From an uncultured Clostridia bacterium (lineage in GTDB: Bacteria; Bacillota; Clostridia; TANB77; CAG-508), in NCBI GenBank assembly GCA_948946035.1, contig CARBKU010000059.1:1-7297 (forward strand): DNA of 7,297 bases, in the 5' to 3' direction. The notes beneath the pieces are model-generated. The model ran no database searches. It saw only the letters and a program-made list of their open reading frames with translations, and was not told where the DNA came from. This document shows positions 5,505 through 7,297 of the stretch, one piece after another. Numbering within the stretch: the first letter of the stretch is position 1; each line of letters begins with the position of its first letter. A program made the position numbers and the translations under genes.

Positions 5505-5536
5505 AAACATTACCTCCATAAACTTTTTACAATTAA

Positions 5537-5565
5537 ATTATACCATACAATAACAAAAAAGTAAA
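5537..5565 (-). promoter_or_regulatory. promoter of the zinc-ribbon gene
   Basis: On the minus strand TTTACT (5565-5560), a 17-bp spacer and a perfect TATAAT (5542-5537) are present. TG one base ahead of the -10 box makes it an extended -10 promoter. The start near 5530 gives a 5' leader of about 25 nt. Confidence 0.75.
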
Positions 5566-5623
5566 TACCTAACAAATTTAAGCATAAAAATGAACATAAA
5601 ATAAAAAAATCACTGTAAAATAT

Positions 5624-5652
5624 TTGATTTTTATAAAAAAATAGGTTAAACT
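5624..5652 (+). promoter_or_regulatory. promoter of tRNA-Ser
   Basis: TTGATT (5624-5629) and TAAACT (5647-5652) are separated by 17 bp. Each matches the consensus at four of six positions. Initiation near 5659 would leave a leader of about 13 nt before the tRNA. Confidence 0.5.
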
Positions 5653-5671
5653 ATAAAAGTACTTTAAATAT

Positions 5672-5762
5672 AGAGAGGTCGCCTAGCTCGGTTTATGGCG
5701 CACGATTGGAAATCGTGTAATGTTAATAGCATTCGAGGGTTCGAATCCCTTCCTCTCTGCCA
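5672..5762 (+). tRNA. tRNA-Ser (anticodon GGA)
   Basis: This is a 91-nt class II tRNA. Acceptor AGAGAGG pairs with CCTCTCT, and the discriminator G and encoded CCA end at 5762. Anticodon stem CACGA/TCGTG holds loop TTGGAAA with anticodon GGA at 5708-5710, reading serine UCC and UCU. The long variable arm (AATG...CATT) typical of tRNA-Ser and the T arm GAGGG-TTCGAAT-CCCTT are present. It is a single gene with its own promoter and terminator, and no integration scar is visible at its 3' end. Confidence 0.95.
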
Positions 5763-5764
5763 AG

Positions 5765-5801
5765 GTCGGTCAATACATTATCGTTTGACCGACATTTTTT
5801 T
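5765..5801 (+). terminator. rho-independent terminator of tRNA-Ser
   Basis: GTCGGTCAA (5765-5773) pairs with TTGACCGAC (5785-5793) around an 11-nt loop, followed by a run of seven T (5795-5801). It begins 3 nt after the CCA end. Confidence 0.95.
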
Positions 5802-5939
5802 GTCAAAGAATGTCATTATTATATTTGTGAGGTGTAATTACATTCAAGTACACACCAAGGCACTTATGTATTTGTGCTATGTTAAATAGGTAAACATAAT
5901 GTTGTAATGCTATAGTCTTTTTATAATTTATCAAACCAC

Positions 5940-5969
5940 TTTACAAATTGCCTTAAAATACCGTATAAT
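5940..5969 (+). promoter_or_regulatory. promoter of the DUF6508-like gene
   Basis: TTTACA (5940-5945) is followed by an 18-bp spacer and a perfect TATAAT (5964-5969). Transcription would start near 5976, about 20 nt before the ATG. I see nothing else in the 5802-5939 stretch. Confidence 0.8.
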
Positions 5970-5995
5970 ATATAAGAATATAACAGGAGGTTGCA

Positions 5996-7087
5996 ATGAA
6001 TTATTTAATGAATACTAATGAAGAAGTACTTGCATTTTACAATTCCGTTAAGTCACGTTTGGAAATTGGGGATATAATTGATAATGCTATTAATCTTGCA
6101 TATGGTGATTTGAAACGTACACTAAGGGGGTTTTCAAAATGCATCAAGAAAGAGCAAATTAAAAAACAAATTGCTACATTGCTTAAATCCTCATTTGAAG
6201 ATTTAATAAATTCCCCAAAAGCATATCAAAAATATGATGATTGGCACAAATACGTTTGTGAAAGAATGGTATCAATATTTATTGAAGCCAATTTAAACAA
6301 TGGTCATTTTCTTGGTGTTTCTACTCAATCTATAGAGGAGTCTTTTTGTTCTACAAAAGTTTATCTTACAATAGGACAAGCTCAAAAGTGGGTTAACATG
6401 TTTATGAAATATATGTATCTTTGTGATGATCGAATGAAAGAGTTATTGCCATATTTACATATCCCCATTGATAACATCATATTAGATGGTATAAAGAATC
6501 ATAGTAGTTATTTCCCTTTGCAACACAAGGTTTCGCAATGCCGTCCATGGAGCAAGTTGAATGATTACAATGTTTATTATGATTTTCAGGTAAAATTCAG
6601 GGATCTTTTTCCTAAACCATTATTGCATGAATTTCGTTTGTGGAACAAGTGGAATAATGCTAGATTTGAGCGGTTTGATGATTTGACTGAGTTTATTGAA
6701 TATTTTATGTGTACTAAACAGGAATTTTTTTATTATCCAACAGCTCCAATGAAAGAGGAAAAGGTAAAAGATGTTGAAAAATCATTTGTATTCGCAGACC
6801 CATGTTATACACAAAAATGTGAGGAGTTTTTTCAAATTATTACACATCGTTATCCAGTTTATAATTATTTAGAAGTTTTACACGATAAAAAGTTTGATTT
6901 TCAAGATATTGAAAGCATTGATTTTGAATGTATGGATGAATTTACAATTTTGACACTTTTTACTGCTATTATGCGATTTATGCGTTGGGGAAATGAGGAA
7001 CTTTTTGGAAAATTAGCATGTAAAGGAATAATTTATAAAATGCTATTAAGGTTGCAAAAAATAGATAATGCGGAACATCTTGTATAA
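5996..7087 (+). CDS. hypothetical protein with C-terminal DUF6508-like domain
   Basis: A 363-residue soluble protein, started by an ATG 5 nt after AGGAGG. The N-terminal 60 residues are helical and basic. A middle part contains the run IGQAQKWVNMFMKYMYL (126-142), then LHIPIDNIILDGI (154-166), then WSKLNDYNVYYDFQ (185-198). I associate this layout with an uncharacterised family in Clostridia and know no function for it. The last 90 residues resemble DUF6508: a helix with an acidic patch, then FTILTLFTAIMRFMRWGNEELFGKL and GIIYKMLLRLQKI, matching the family's LLTA.xR...G..........G.....L.RL pattern, although the usual ERF residues are altered. The gene stands alone between its promoter and a strong terminator. 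It uses CGT arginine codons more than the element genes do, which fits host origin. Name by resemblance only. Confidence 0.75.
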   Translation: MNYLMNTNEEVLAFYNSVKSRLEIGDIIDNAINLAYGDLKRTLRGFSKCIKKEQIKKQIATLLKSSFEDLINSPKAYQKYDDWHKYVCERMVSIFIEANLNNGHFLGVSTQSIEESFCSTKVYLTIGQAQKWVNMFMKYMYLCDDRMKELLPYLHIPIDNIILDGIKNHSSYFPLQHKVSQCRPWSKLNDYNVYYDFQVKFRDLFPKPLLHEFRLWNKWNNARFERFDDLTEFIEYFMCTKQEFFYYPTAPMKEEKVKDVEKSFVFADPCYTQKCEEFFQIITHRYPVYNYLEVLHDKKFDFQDIESIDFECMDEFTILTLFTAIMRFMRWGNEELFGKLACKGIIYKMLLRLQKIDNAEHLV

Positions 7088-7166
7088 AACAAATACTCAC
7101 ATAAGGAACAATGGATAATTATAGATTTTTTATTATTCGATTTAGGTTATACTCACGCTACCAAAG

Positions 7167-7195
7167 ACACTCGTTAAAAATAACGAGTGTTTTTT
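7167..7195 (+). terminator. strong rho-independent terminator
   Basis: A perfect 10-bp stem, ACACTCGTTA (7167-7176) with TAACGAGTGT (7181-7190), has an AAAA loop and is followed by T residues. It ends the 5996-7087 transcript after an 80-nt 3' untranslated region. Confidence 0.95.
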
Positions 7196-7229
7196 AACTT
7201 TAAAATTATTACCATCCTACTTCCCTATT

Positions 7230-7276
7230 CCCCTAATCAAATTAATTTGGTAAAAATAATTGTTTATTATTAGGGG
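7230..7276. repeat. inverted repeat with internal palindrome, intergenic
   Basis: CCCCTAAT (7230-7237) and ATTAGGGG (7269-7276) form 8-bp inverted arms around a 31-bp AT-rich centre. The centre contains the perfect 12-bp palindrome CAAATTAATTTG (7238-7249). It may be an operator or a cruciform-prone site ahead of a gene beyond the right edge. No gene is visible between 7196 and 7297. Confidence 0.4.
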
Positions 7277-7297
7277 TAAATTTAAAATAATGTGTGA

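Noticed and set aside
5672..5762. tRNA-Ser as the element's integration site
   Set aside because: It is intact, with a normal terminator 3 nt after CCA, and the flanking DNA on both sides looks like host chromosome. The broken tRNA-Thr explains the junction better.
5695..5889. Open frame beginning inside tRNA-Ser
   Set aside because: It starts within the tRNA cloverleaf and runs through its terminator.

Overview
The window is very AT-rich. It has strong GGAGG-type ribosome binding sites, standard stop codons (TGA ends the integrase; tryptophan is TGG), tRNA genes with encoded CCA, and TTGACA/TATAAT-type promoters. Together these point to a low-GC Bacillota chromosome (Clostridia or Erysipelotrichia-like; I cannot name a genus). 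Two kinds of DNA meet near position 5130.

Left part (1 to about 5130): the right-hand portion of an integrative element that continues beyond the left edge. It holds the 3' part of an unrecognised gene (1-459), a tyrosine recombinase with an extra helix-turn-helix segment inside its core-binding domain (588-2006), a 58-residue protein (2046-2222), and four tightly spaced cargo genes in the same direction (2251-3072, 3098-3556, 3572-4423, 4429-4878). A terminator at about 4898-4931 ends the run. Three consecutive cargo proteins begin with almost the same 16-residue peptide (MEFVEKEINDALEAEL type) and then have unrelated bodies: a phosphoribosyltransferase-like protein, an unassigned PRGR-motif protein, and a DUF3293-like protein. 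In the second and third genes the first 47 nt are identical. The fourth lacks the tag. I read this as a set of tagged effector or anti-defence proteins, possibly carried or delivered together; that function is inference.

Junction (4931-5243): on the minus strand a consensus promoter (TTGACA-17-TATAAT) is followed by only the 5' half of a tRNA-Thr(GGT), broken just after the anticodon loop. About 117 bp of AT-rich DNA with three helically phased TTTTACA repeats comes next, then an intact but diverged tRNA-Thr(GGT). The simplest explanation is integration into the anticodon loop of the host tRNA-Thr, with the element supplying a complete replacement tRNA that the host promoter still transcribes.

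Right part (5250-7297): this looks like ordinary host chromosome. It has a small membrane-anchored zinc-ribbon protein on the minus strand, tRNA-Ser(GGA) with its own promoter and terminator, and a monocistronic 363-residue protein whose C-terminus resembles DUF6508. A strong terminator follows, and then an intergenic stretch with an inverted repeat.
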